Positions 16,551 to 24,513 of a stretch of 64,000 bases of DNA are shown here, piece after piece (position 1 is the stretch's first letter; each line of letters starts with the position of its first letter). This DNA is from Curtobacterium poinsettiae (GTDB lineage Bacteria > Actinomycetota > Actinomycetes > Actinomycetales > Microbacteriaceae). The notes beneath the pieces are model-generated. The model did no database searches. It saw only the letters and a list, made by a program, of their open reading frames with translations, and had not been told where the DNA came from. The stretch lies in contig NZ_CP106879.1 in the NCBI RefSeq assembly GCF_025677645.1, forward strand, positions 2,170,001 through 2,234,000, written 5' to 3'. A program made the translations under genes and the position numbers.

Positions 16551-16616
16551 CGCGCCCTGGAGCCGCCGCGTGTCCGACCGTGACCGGCTTCTCAGCCGCG
16601 GCGCGCGCCTCCAGGG
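16551..16616. repeat. Degenerate palindrome downstream of the MarR gene
   Basis: CGCGCCCTGGAGCCGCCGCG at 16551-16570 faces CGCGGCGCGCGCCTCCAGGG at 16597-16616, giving an imperfect stem with a 26-base loop. The CTGGAG/CTCCAG arms resemble the GGAGGCGCG palindrome family. It may terminate the minus-strand MarR transcript. Confidence 0.45.
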
Positions 16617-16709
16617 TGACCTGTGCACGCGCTGCCAGGGCGACCCGCTCCCGCTGGTGATCGACGAACCGGACCTGTGGGACGGCTCACGCGGGCTATC
16701 AGCGGATCC

Positions 16710-17180
16710 CTACGCTCCGGGCTCGTCGATGGCCAGACGGAGCTCGGCGAGCACGGGCAGCGCGGCGCGCAGCGCGTCGACCCCGCCAGGGCCCAGGCGT
16801 TCGAGCGCGCCGACCAGGACGTGCTCGGCCGAGGCGTCGTAGACCCGGAGCCGCTCGGACGCGAGCTCGGTCAGGGCGATCTCGGTGCTGCGGCCGTCGC
16901 CGGTGGCGAGCCGCCTGTCCACCAGCCCGGCGCGTTCCATCGCGGTGACGAGGTTGCTGACCGTAGAGCGGGCGAGGCCGAGGGACCGGCCGAGCGCCGT
17001 CGGCGTGAGCCAGCCCGACTCGTCGAGTCGTCGCAGGACCTCGATCTGGGCGTCGGGCAGCTCCGGCAGCGCACCGTCACGACGTGATGCGTTCAGCAGG
17101 GTGCGGCGGAACGGGCCCACCTGGTCGCTGAGCCGCCGGGCGATGTCCCGGAGTCCTGCGGTGTCGTGCTCGCTGCCCAT
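16710..17180 (-). CDS. MarR-family regulator of the phenolic acid decarboxylase module
   Basis: Predicted 156-residue winged-helix repressor. The recognition region is [21 protein letters not shown] followed by [10 protein letters not shown] and the wing [14 protein letters not shown], as in MarR proteins. Transcription is divergent from padC with 63 bases between start codons. TAGGCT lies 6 bases before its ATG, so it is probably leaderless. The TTTGCAACAAA palindrome lies at the -35 position of both promoters. Role: repression of padC and itself, probably relieved by phenolic acids (inferred from position). Confidence 0.9.
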   Translation of the reverse strand: MGSEHDTAGLRDIARRLSDQVGPFRRTLLNASRRDGALPELPDAQIEVLRRLDESGWLTPTALGRSLGLARSTVSNLVTAMERAGLVDRRLATGDGRSTEIALTELASERLRVYDASAEHVLVGALERLGPGGVDALRAALPVLAELRLAIDEPGA

Positions 17181-17207
17181 GTCCTCAGCCTAGGTCCTCG
17201 AAGAAGG

Positions 17208-17237
17208 TTTGCAACAAAACTGTGTTTGGCGCAGGAT
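17208..17237. promoter_or_regulatory. Divergent marR/padC promoter with TTTGCAACAAA operator
   Basis: TTTGCAACAAA (17208-17218) contains TTGCAA (17209-17214), 17 bases before CAGGAT (17232-17237), which is 6 bases before the padC ATG. The reverse complement of the same element gives TTGCAA 16 bases before TAGGCT for marR. A repressor bound here would block both promoters. Confidence 0.65.
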
Positions 17238-17243
17238 GGGTGC

Positions 17244-17771
17244 ATGACGATCACCACCTCAGTCGCACATCCCGTCCCGCCGCAGGACCTCTCCGGCATC
17301 GTCGGACACCGGTTCATCTACACGTACGCCAACGGGTGGCAGTACGAGATGTACGTCAAGAACGCCACGACCATCGACTACCGCATCCACTCCGGCATGG
17401 TCGGTGGACGGTGGGTCAAGGACCAGCAGGTCGACCTCGTGGTGCTCACCGACGGCGTCTACAAGGTGTCGTGGAACGAGCCGACCGGCACGAGCGTCGT
17501 CGTGACGGTGGTGCCGAGGGAGCGGGTGCTGCACGGCACGATCTTCTTCCCGCACTGGGTCGAGGAGGACGGCAGCAAGACCGTGCTGTTCCAGAACGAC
17601 CACCTGGACCGGATGCGCGAGTACCGGGACGCCGGCCCCACCTACCCGATCTACGTCGTCCCCGAGTTCGCCCACATCACCCTGTTCGAGTTCGTCGGCG
17701 AGGACGACGAGACGGTCGTCGACACCGCACCCGCCGACCTGCCCGCCGGGTTCGCCGACCGGAGCAACTGA
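17244..17771 (+). CDS. padC: Phenolic acid decarboxylase
   Basis: Predicted 175-residue cofactor-free enzyme that decarboxylates p-coumaric, ferulic and caffeic acids to vinyl phenols. Family residues are all present and shifted uniformly by 15 from the Bacillus enzyme: Tyr26 and Tyr28 (FIYTYANGW), Arg56 (GGRWVKD) and the acid Glu79 (VSWNEPTGT). [16 protein letters not shown] and ITLFEFVG are also diagnostic. The transcript is probably leaderless, starting at the ATG. An esterase gene follows 2 bases after the stop; together they would free and detoxify plant hydroxycinnamates. Confidence 0.95.
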   Translation: MTITTSVAHPVPPQDLSGIVGHRFIYTYANGWQYEMYVKNATTIDYRIHSGMVGGRWVKDQQVDLVVLTDGVYKVSWNEPTGTSVVVTVVPRERVLHGTIFFPHWVEEDGSKTVLFQNDHLDRMREYRDAGPTYPIYVVPEFAHITLFEFVGEDDETVVDTAPADLPAGFADRSN

Positions 17772-17773
17772 GC

Positions 17774-18568
17774 GTGACCGCGGAACGCCCGCTGGAGCGT
17801 GCCCTGACGAGCATCCGGCTCGAGCACCAGGGTGGTGCGGTCAGAGGGTGGGAGGACCGCCCGGCCTCGACGCCCCCGGCGGCGGCGGTCGACGGATCCG
17901 TGCTGTTCGTGCACGGGTTCGGTGACTCGTCGATCGGTCCACGGCGGCTCTTCGTGCAGGCCGCGACCGCCCTGACCGACACGGGCGTCGTGGTCCGCTC
18001 CTACGATCGCCTCGGACACGGCACGAGTGACGGACGCTTCGCGGACATCTCGATCCGCGACGAGGTCGAGCAGGTCGTCTCGATGATCCGGGCGTTCGCG
18101 GCGGACCGGGCGGCACCGATCGACGTCGTCGCCCACAGCCTGGGTGCCGTCGAGTCCGCGATGGCGGCCGCACGGGTCCCCGACCTCGTCCGGAGCCTGA
18201 CCCTGTGGTCGCCGGCTGGCGTCGTCGTCGACGACATCGCCGTGCACGACAGCATCCAGGGCCAGCCGCTCGCACCCGTCCGCGACCGCGGCTGGTTCGA
18301 CTTCGGCGGCATGTCGCTCGGGCGCGCGTTCATCGACGAGGTCCGGGACGGGCTCGACGTCTACACCGAGGCGCGCGGGTACGCCGGGCCGGTGGACGTG
18401 CTGCACGGCACGGCCGACGAGATCGTCCCGCTCGAGTACGGCCGCCGCTACGGCGAACTGCTCAGCGGCGCGACGTTCACCGCGGTCGACGGTGCCGACC
18501 ACGCCTGGTCGTCGGTCCCGTGGCGCGAGCAGCTCGTCGGCCGCCTGCTCGAACGCGTCAGGGCGTGA
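17774..18568 (+). CDS. Alpha/beta hydrolase, probable feruloyl/cinnamoyl esterase
   Basis: Predicted 264-residue serine hydrolase. FVHGFGDSS forms the oxyanion loop near residue 46. YDRLGHGTSDGRF follows, very like cinnamoyl esterases. The nucleophile elbow is VAHSLGA (Ser122), the acid lies in HGTADEIVP, and the histidine in DGADHAW. It starts with GTG 2 bases after padC, so it belongs to the same operon. The inferred role is release of hydroxycinnamic acid from esters, feeding the decarboxylase. The 3' end overlaps the convergent arsC by 11 bases. Confidence 0.8.
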   Translation: MTAERPLERALTSIRLEHQGGAVRGWEDRPASTPPAAAVDGSVLFVHGFGDSSIGPRRLFVQAATALTDTGVVVRSYDRLGHGTSDGRFADISIRDEVEQVVSMIRAFAADRAAPIDVVAHSLGAVESAMAAARVPDLVRSLTLWSPAGVVVDDIAVHDSIQGQPLAPVRDRGWFDFGGMSLGRAFIDEVRDGLDVYTEARGYAGPVDVLHGTADEIVPLEYGRRYGELLSGATFTAVDGADHAWSSVPWREQLVGRLLERVRA

Positions 18569-18950
18569 TCCGGCCGACGAGGTCCTGCACCCGCGCGCGC
18601 ACGTCGTCGCGGATCGACCGGACGGCGTCGAGGTCGAGCCCCGCGGGGTCGGCGAGCTCCCAGTCCTCGTAGCGCTTGCCCGGGAACACCGGGCAGGCGT
18701 CCCCGCACCCCATGGTGATGACGACGTCGGCAGCACGGACGGCGCCGGTGCTGAGCAGGGCCGGCTGCTCGCTCCGGATGTCGATGCCCTCCTCGAGCAT
18801 CGCCGCGACGACCACGGGGTTGAGCTGGTCGGCCGGTTCGGAGCCGGCGCTCCGGACGTCGACGCTGCCACCGGCCAGGTGCTGCAGGAAGCCGGCGGCC
18901 ATCTGGGAACGACCGGCGTTGTGGACGCAGACGAACAGGACGGTGGGCAT
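18558..18950 (-). CDS. arsC: Arsenate reductase, low-molecular-weight phosphatase type
   Basis: Predicted 130-residue cytoplasmic enzyme reducing arsenate to arsenite. The CX5R anion loop is C8VHNAGR14. Redox cysteines are in MGCGDACPVFPGKRYEDW (Cys82, Cys86), and the general-acid DP motif is at Asp101. This pattern fits thioredoxin- or mycothiol-coupled actinobacterial enzymes. It lies 12 bases downstream of chrA and is probably co-transcribed from the promoter at 20184-20212. No arsenite pump (ArsB/Acr3) is in the window. Confidence 0.9.
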   Translation of the reverse strand: MPTVLFVCVHNAGRSQMAAGFLQHLAGGSVDVRSAGSEPADQLNPVVVAAMLEEGIDIRSEQPALLSTGAVRAADVVITMGCGDACPVFPGKRYEDWELADPAGLDLDAVRSIRDDVRARVQDLVGRITP

Positions 18951-18962
18951 GCGGGGCTCCGA

Positions 18963-20177
18963 TCAGAGGACGACGGCGCCGAGCAGGCCGGCTCCGATGA
19001 CGACGGCCCACGGGGGAGCGGACCAGCGGGTGAGGGCGATGAAGGCGGCCACGGCGAGCGCCAGTGCGGGTGCCGAGCGGATCCCCTCGGTGATCACCGG
19101 GTCCCAGAGGGCCGCGGCGAGGAGCCCGACGACCCCCGCGTTCACGCCGGCCAGCACGCGCCGGGCCCACGGCAGGGCGCGGAGTGCGTGCCAGAACGGC
19201 AGCGCGCCGATGACCAGGAGCGCCGCCGGCAGGAAGATCGCGACGAGAGCCACCGCCGCGCCGACGAGCCCGCTCGGACTGCCGTCGGCGACGGCGCCGA
19301 GGTAGGCGGCGAAGGTGAACAGCGGCCCGGGCACGGCCTGTGCGGCGCCGTAGCCCGCCAGGAAGTCCGTGTGGTCCACCAGGTGCGTGGCCACGGTCTG
19401 TGACTCGAGCAGCGGCAGCACGACGTGGCCGCCGCCGAAGACGAGCGAGCCCGCCTGCGCGAAGACCCCGAACAGGCGCACGGCCCCGGTGCCGCTCGCG
19501 GCGACGGGTGCCGCGACGAGCAGGGCGGCGAACGCGATGAGCGCCGACACGGCGACCCAGCAGGGGAGGCGCACGGCGACCCCGGCGTCGGCGACGTCCT
19601 GGGGTGGGGCGACGACGCCACGGAGCCACAGCACGCCGACCACGCCGCACGCCGCCATGACCGCGACCTGCGGCCCCGGGCCGGGGACGAGCAGCACCAC
19701 GATCGCGGCAGCGGCCGCGATGGTCGCCCGACGGCGGTCCGGCGTGAGCGAGCGCGCCATGCCGAGCACCGCCTGCGCCACCACCGCGGCGGCGGCGGCC
19801 TGCAGCCCGAGCAGCCACCCGGCTCCGGCCAGGTCGGGCGTTCCGGACACGAGCAGGGCGAACGCGACGAGCAGCACCGCGGACGGCAGGGTGAAGCCGC
19901 ACCACGCGGCGAGGAGTCCGAGCAGTCCGGCGCGCTGGAGCCCGAGTGCCATCCCGACCTGGCTCGACGCCGGGCCGGGCAGGAACTGGCACAGTGCGAC
20001 GAGATCGGCGTAGGCGTCGTCCCCCAGCCAGCGGCGACGCACCACGAAGGCCTCGCGGAAGTACCCGAGGTGCGCGACCGGCCCGCCGAACGAGGTCAGC
20101 CCGAGCCGCAGGAACACCAGGAACACCAGGAACACCGACGCCGCGGACGACCGCGGGGGCTCGGGGCTCGTCGTCAC
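18963..20177 (-). CDS. chrA: Chromate transporter, two-domain ChrA
   Basis: Predicted 404-residue inner-membrane exporter with both homologous halves. The first half begins FLRLGLTSFGGPVAHLGYFR and has LCQFLPGPASSQVG. The second repeats this as VFAQAGSLVFGGGHVVLPLL and GYGAAQAVPGPLFTFAAYLG. It would expel chromate or another oxyanion. A 9-base tandem repeat near 20110-20136 encodes FLVFLVFL in the first helix. The start is GTG, with TTGACT and CAAGAT boxes 17 bases apart ending 6 bases before it, so the mRNA is leaderless. The ArsR-type operator overlaps its -35 box. Confidence 0.9.
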   Translation of the reverse strand: MTTSPEPPRSSAASVFLVFLVFLRLGLTSFGGPVAHLGYFREAFVVRRRWLGDDAYADLVALCQFLPGPASSQVGMALGLQRAGLLGLLAAWCGFTLPSAVLLVAFALLVSGTPDLAGAGWLLGLQAAAAAVVAQAVLGMARSLTPDRRRATIAAAAAIVVLLVPGPGPQVAVMAACGVVGVLWLRGVVAPPQDVADAGVAVRLPCWVAVSALIAFAALLVAAPVAASGTGAVRLFGVFAQAGSLVFGGGHVVLPLLESQTVATHLVDHTDFLAGYGAAQAVPGPLFTFAAYLGAVADGSPSGLVGAAVALVAIFLPAALLVIGALPFWHALRALPWARRVLAGVNAGVVGLLAAALWDPVITEGIRSAPALALAVAAFIALTRWSAPPWAVVIGAGLLGAVVL

Positions 20178-20183
20178 CCGCTC

Positions 20184-20221
20184 ATCTTGACGACGGCAGA
20201 TGGTTCAGTCAACATTGAACC
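20184..20221. promoter_or_regulatory. Divergent chrA/arsR-fusion promoter with ArsR-type inverted repeat
   Basis: GGTTCAGTCAACATTGAACC (20202-20221) is an inverted repeat ending 1 base before the ATG of the fusion regulator. It covers that gene's -10 region (AACATT, with TTGACG at 20187-20192) and the -35 box of chrA (20212-20207). A single bound dimer would repress both directions. Confidence 0.7.
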
Positions 20222-20222
20222 G

Positions 20223-20891
20223 ATGAAGATCAGGCAGCAGGACCTCGAGCGGCGCGCGGCGCAGCACGCGGCCCTCGGCGACGTCGCCCGACTGGCGATC
20301 GTCGACCTGCTCGCCGCGTCCGACGCCAGCCCGACCGAGGTGCGGGCCGCCCTCGGGATCTCCGGGCCGCTCCTGGCGCACCACCTGCGCGTGCTCGAGC
20401 AGGCCGGTCTGGTGACGCGACGCCGCTCCGACGGCGACGGGCGCCGGAGCTACCTGCACCTCGAGCCGAGCGGTGTCCCGCACGGTTCAGCAGCGGTGCC
20501 GGGCCCGGTGTCCCGTGTGCTGTTCGTCTGCACCGGCAACTCCGCGCGCTCCCCACTGGCCGCGGGCGTCTGGGCGCAGGTCAGCGAGATCGGTTCGCTG
20601 TCCGGCGGGACGCGTCCCGCGGTCGCCATCGCTCCCGGGGCGGTCGCGGTCGGGGAGCGCCACGGCCTGGACCTCGGCGACCACGTGCCGCGGGCCTACC
20701 GCGACCTCGTCGCCGAGGGCGACCTGGTCGTCACGGTCTGCGACCGCGCGCACGAGTCGATCGACGACGGTGACAGCCTGCACTGGTCGCTGCCGAACCC
20801 CTCGCGCGTCGGCACACCGGAAGCGTACGAGGCCACCTACGCGGACCTCCGGTCCCGCGCCACCGCGCTCGCTGCGCGCCTCGCCGCCTGA
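20223..20891 (+). CDS. ArsR regulator fused to a low-molecular-weight phosphatase-like (arsenate reductase-like) domain
   Basis: Predicted 222-residue fusion. Residues 5-82 form an ArsR winged helix (ALGDVARLAIVDLL, GISGPLLAHHLRVLEQAGL). Residues 98-222 form a LMW-phosphatase fold with loop C103TGNSAR109. The usual DP general-acid motif reads PNP (Asn192), so catalysis may be weak or absent and the domain may serve as an oxyanion sensor. Cys173 in VTVCDRAHES could be a redox partner. It is divergent from chrA-arsC behind one shared operator and is probably leaderless. Such fusions occur in actinobacteria; the role of the second domain is inferred. Confidence 0.85.
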   Translation: MKIRQQDLERRAAQHAALGDVARLAIVDLLAASDASPTEVRAALGISGPLLAHHLRVLEQAGLVTRRRSDGDGRRSYLHLEPSGVPHGSAAVPGPVSRVLFVCTGNSARSPLAAGVWAQVSEIGSLSGGTRPAVAIAPGAVAVGERHGLDLGDHVPRAYRDLVAEGDLVVTVCDRAHESIDDGDSLHWSLPNPSRVGTPEAYEATYADLRSRATALAARLAA

Positions 20892-20907
20892 CGCGGCCCC
20901 ACGAACG

Positions 20908-20947
20908 GAACGTCCCGATGAGATCCCCCCTCCTCATCGGGACGTTC
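20908..20947 (+). terminator. Hairpin terminator after the ArsR-phosphatase fusion gene
   Basis: A perfect 15-base-pair stem (GAACGTCCCGATGAG at 20908-20922 and its complement at 20933-20947) with a 10-base C-rich loop, 17 bases after the stop codon. Confidence 0.8.
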
Positions 20948-20968
20948 TCCTTGCTCGACCGTCTGCGA

Positions 20969-21010
20969 ACTGGAGGCGCGGCGCGGGCCCGCACCGTGCC
21001 TCCCGTCCGT
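20969..21010. repeat. Palindromic GGAGGCGCGG element
   Basis: A copy of the palindrome family: TGGAGGCGCGG on the left and CCGTGCCTCCCGT on the right, with a GC-only centre. It sits between the terminator at 20947 and the aspT leader. Confidence 0.7.
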
Positions 21011-21121
21011 CCCCTGGTGCGCCCAGAGCGGCGCGCGCGATCCTGGGAACGCCGGATGTGAGGGGCGTTTAGCTTCTCAGCCAACGGGGCAGGCAGGGGC
21101 TCCGAGGGCGAAGGCGGCCGC

Positions 21122-22828
21122 ATGACCTGGGTCAGGGACACCATCATCGAGCACCCCGAGATCGCTGTGTTCCTGGCGCTCGGGGTCGGGTTCTTCGTGG
21201 GGCGCTTCAGCTACCGCGGCATCGGTCTCGGGGCCGTGACGGGCACCCTGCTCGCCGGTGTCGTCATCGGCGCGGTGCTCGGGGACGACCTGCAGGTCGA
21301 CCCGATCGTCAAGCAGATCTTCTTCCTGATCTTCCTGTTCTCGCTCGGCTACAAGCTCGGCCCGCAGTTCGTCGCGGGGCTGAAGGGCTCCGGACTGCCG
21401 CAGGCGGTCTTCGCCGTCGTGCTGGCCGTGGTGGGGTTCGGCACGACGATCGTCATCAGCAGCATCCTCGGCTACAACCCGGGTCTGGCCGCCGGTCTGG
21501 CGGGCGGCGGGCTGACGCAGTCGTCGATCATCGGCGTCGCGCAGGACTCCATCGCCGGACTCCCGGTGAGCGATGCGACGGCGAAGGCGTGGAGCGACCT
21601 GGTGCCGGTGGCGTACGCGGTGACCTACATCTTCGGCACCGTCGGCGCGGCGCTCTACATCTCGCTGGTCGCCCCGCGGATCCTCGGCATCCGTGACCTG
21701 CCCGCCGCCGCGCACGACCTGGAGCAGCGCCTCGGCGTGCACGATGACAACCCAGACGTGACGTCGGCGTACCAACAAGTCGTCCGTCGGGCGTACCGGC
21801 TGACGTCGGCCTTCAGCCCGCAGACCGTCGGCGAGTTCGAGCAGGCCTCCGACGCCCGCATCGGTTCCCGGGTCTTCATCGCCCGGGTGCGACACGGGGA
21901 CGCCATCGTGGAGCCGCACCTGGACCAGACGCTCACCCCCGGCGACGTCGTGGTCGTCGCCGGTCACCACGCGGCGATCATCGAGGACGACCTGGCCGCG
22001 TTCGCGGTCGAGATCGACGACCCGGCGCTGCTCGACGTGCCGATCGAGGAACTGTCCGTCGTCGTGACCAACAAGGCGGTCGTCGGCCGGACCGTCGAGG
22101 AGCTCCGGCAGACCCAGCGGGCACGGCAGATCTTCCTGAAGGGCATCAGCCGGGGTGGGCACGCGATCCCGTTCGGCCCCGACACGGCGCTGCACGCCGG
22201 TGACGAGCTCCGGGTCCAGGGGCCGTTGCCGTTGCTGGAGCAGGGGATCCGGTACGTCGGCTTCCCGGAACGGACCGACCCGAAGACCGACATGGTCACG
22301 GTCGCCCTGGGCATCACGGTCGGTGCCGTCATCGGGGTGCCGTCGATCACGGTGGGGGCCGTGCCGCTCTCGCTCACCACCAGCGTCGGTGCGCTCATCG
22401 TCGGGCTGATCCTGGGCTGGCGACGCTCGAAGAGCCCCACGTTCGGACACGTCCCGCCCGGCGCGCAGTGGTTCTTCGAGACCGTCGGACTCACGCTCTT
22501 CGTGGCCGTCGTCGGCATCAACGCCGGGCCGGGATTCATCGACGGGCTCGCGCAGTACGGCGTCCAGCTACTCGTCGCCGGGGTGGTCGTCACCCTGGTG
22601 CCCCTGGTCGTCATGACCTTCGTCGGCCGGTTCTTCTTCCGGAAGACCGACCCCGTCCTGATCCTCGGCATGCTCACGGGTGCCCAGACCACCACCGCGG
22701 CGGTCGGGTCCCTGCAGGAGACGGCGAAGAGCAGCGTGCCACTGCTCGGCTTCACCGTCCCCTACGCCATCGGCAACATCGTCCTCAGCATCGGCGGCGC
22801 CGTCGTCGTCGCGATCACCGCACACTGA
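21122..22828 (+). CDS. aspT: Aspartate-alanine antiporter (AAEx family)
   Basis: Predicted 568-residue membrane exchanger taking in aspartate and releasing alanine. Two membrane halves of about five helices each flank two cytoplasmic TrkA_C-like domains (residues about 200-380, DARIGSRVFIARV and FLKGISRGG). Conserved GLAGGGLTQSSIIGVA in the first half and GMLTGAQTTTAAVGSL in the second mark the substrate path. The partner decarboxylase follows 20 bases downstream. Electrogenic exchange plus proton-consuming decarboxylation would make a proton motive force and raise internal pH. Confidence 0.95.
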   Translation: MTWVRDTIIEHPEIAVFLALGVGFFVGRFSYRGIGLGAVTGTLLAGVVIGAVLGDDLQVDPIVKQIFFLIFLFSLGYKLGPQFVAGLKGSGLPQAVFAVVLAVVGFGTTIVISSILGYNPGLAAGLAGGGLTQSSIIGVAQDSIAGLPVSDATAKAWSDLVPVAYAVTYIFGTVGAALYISLVAPRILGIRDLPAAAHDLEQRLGVHDDNPDVTSAYQQVVRRAYRLTSAFSPQTVGEFEQASDARIGSRVFIARVRHGDAIVEPHLDQTLTPGDVVVVAGHHAAIIEDDLAAFAVEIDDPALLDVPIEELSVVVTNKAVVGRTVEELRQTQRARQIFLKGISRGGHAIPFGPDTALHAGDELRVQGPLPLLEQGIRYVGFPERTDPKTDMVTVALGITVGAVIGVPSITVGAVPLSLTTSVGALIVGLILGWRRSKSPTFGHVPPGAQWFFETVGLTLFVAVVGINAGPGFIDGLAQYGVQLLVAGVVVTLVPLVVMTFVGRFFFRKTDPVLILGMLTGAQTTTAAVGSLQETAKSSVPLLGFTVPYAIGNIVLSIGGAVVVAITAH

Positions 22829-22848
22829 CCCCGCACAAGGAGCACCAC

Positions 22849-24513
22849 ATGCCCGTCGCCAGCGTCTCCCGCGAGCAGATCGCGCGCCTGCAGCACCTGT
22901 CCCCGTTCGAACTCAAGGCCGAGCTCCAGCGCATCGCCGGCGAGCACGAGTCGCGCACCGCGTTCCAGATGCTCAACGCCGGCCGCGGCAACCCGAACTT
23001 CATCGCACCCACCCCACGCGAGGCGTTCTTCGCACTCGGGCAGTTCGCACTCACGGTCTCGCGTGAGAACCGGGAGTGGGACCCCGAGCTCGTCGGCGTG
23101 CCGCAGAAGGACGGCATCGCCGATCGCTTCGGTTCGTGGCTGACCGAGCACGACGGCGAACCCGGGGTCGACCTGCTGCGCCGGGTGCTCCGGCACGGGG
23201 TGGACGACCTCGGCTTCGCACCCGACTCCTTCGTCTGGGAACTCGCGGACTCCGTGATCGGCGACCACTACCCGGAGCCGGACCGGATGCTGCACCACGC
23301 CGAGCAGATCGTGCACGAGTACCTCGTCCAGGAGATGTGCGCCGGGGAACCGCCGGCGCAGCCGTACGACCTGTTCGCCGTCGAGGGCGGCACCGCGGCG
23401 ATGTGCTACGTGTTCGACTCGCTGCTCGAGAACCGGCTGATGCACCGCGGCGACCGGATCGCCCTGATGACGCCCATCTTCACCCCGTACCTCGAGATCC
23501 CCGCGCTGGCGGACTACGACCTCGAGCAGGTGCACCTGCACGCCAGCACCGTGGACCAGGACGGCGTGCACACCTGGCAGTACCCGCCGGAGGAGATCGA
23601 CCGGCTGCGCGACCCGTCGATCAAGGCCCTGTTCGTCGTCAACCCGACGAACCCGCCCTCGGTCCGCATCGCCCAGGAGACGCTCGACGCGATCGCCGAC
23701 GTCGTCGCCACCGACAACCCCGAGCTGACGATCATCACCGACGACGTCTACGGCACCTTCATCGACGGCTTCCGCTCCCTGATGGCCGAGGTTCCGCGGA
23801 ACACGATCGGCGTCTACTCGTTCTCGAAGTACTTCGGAGCGACCGGCTGGCGACTCGGCGTCGTGGCCGTCAACCGGGACAACGTGTTCGACGAGCGGCT
23901 CGCCGCGCTGCCCGAAGCAGACCAGGCCGCCCTCGACGCCCGGTACGGCACCCTCTCCCTGCACCCGCGCGACATCCGGTTCGTCGACCGGCTCGTCGCA
24001 GACAGCCGCTCGGTGGCACTGAACCACACCGCCGGACTGTCGCTCCCGCAGCAGTGCCAGATGCTGCTCTTCGCGGCGTACGCCGTGCTCGACGACACCG
24101 ACCACTACAAGCACCAGGCGCAGGGGCTCATCCGGCACCGACTGGAGCTGCTGCTCGAGGGGATGCAGGTCTCCCTGCCCGAGGACGTCAACCGGGTCGG
24201 CTACTACGTGGAGCTCGACGTGCTGGCCTACGCCGAACGACTGCGGGGGCCGGGCATCGGTGCCTTCCTCCGCGAGCACTACGAACCGACCGACATCCTG
24301 TTCCGGCTCGCCGACCAGACCGGCATCATCCTGCTGAACGGGGGCGGGTTCGACGGCCCCGAGTGGTCCGTCCGGGTGTCGCTGGCGAACCTGCGGGACG
24401 AGGACTACACGCAGATCGGCCGGAGCCTGCGGGCGATCGGCAAGCAGTACTTCGACGAGTGGCGCGACGCGCAGGGCGCGGACGCCGACGCCGAGCAGGC
24501 GGCCCGGCCGTGA
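22849..24513 (+). CDS. aspD: L-aspartate 4-decarboxylase (PLP)
   Basis: Predicted 554-residue PLP fold-type I enzyme converting aspartate to alanine and CO2. The PLP lysine is in YSFSKYFGATGWRLG near residue 327. Other class I aminotransferase-like features are VEGGTAAMCYVF, VVNPTNPPSVRI and IITDDVYGTF. Length suits the dodecameric aspartate decarboxylases, which are longer than ordinary aminotransferases. AAGGAG precedes the ATG. It is encoded with the antiporter in one operon. The stop overlaps the GTG of the surface-protein gene by 4 bases. Confidence 0.95.
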   Translation: MPVASVSREQIARLQHLSPFELKAELQRIAGEHESRTAFQMLNAGRGNPNFIAPTPREAFFALGQFALTVSRENREWDPELVGVPQKDGIADRFGSWLTEHDGEPGVDLLRRVLRHGVDDLGFAPDSFVWELADSVIGDHYPEPDRMLHHAEQIVHEYLVQEMCAGEPPAQPYDLFAVEGGTAAMCYVFDSLLENRLMHRGDRIALMTPIFTPYLEIPALADYDLEQVHLHASTVDQDGVHTWQYPPEEIDRLRDPSIKALFVVNPTNPPSVRIAQETLDAIADVVATDNPELTIITDDVYGTFIDGFRSLMAEVPRNTIGVYSFSKYFGATGWRLGVVAVNRDNVFDERLAALPEADQAALDARYGTLSLHPRDIRFVDRLVADSRSVALNHTAGLSLPQQCQMLLFAAYAVLDDTDHYKHQAQGLIRHRLELLLEGMQVSLPEDVNRVGYYVELDVLAYAERLRGPGIGAFLREHYEPTDILFRLADQTGIILLNGGGFDGPEWSVRVSLANLRDEDYTQIGRSLRAIGKQYFDEWRDAQGADADAEQAARP

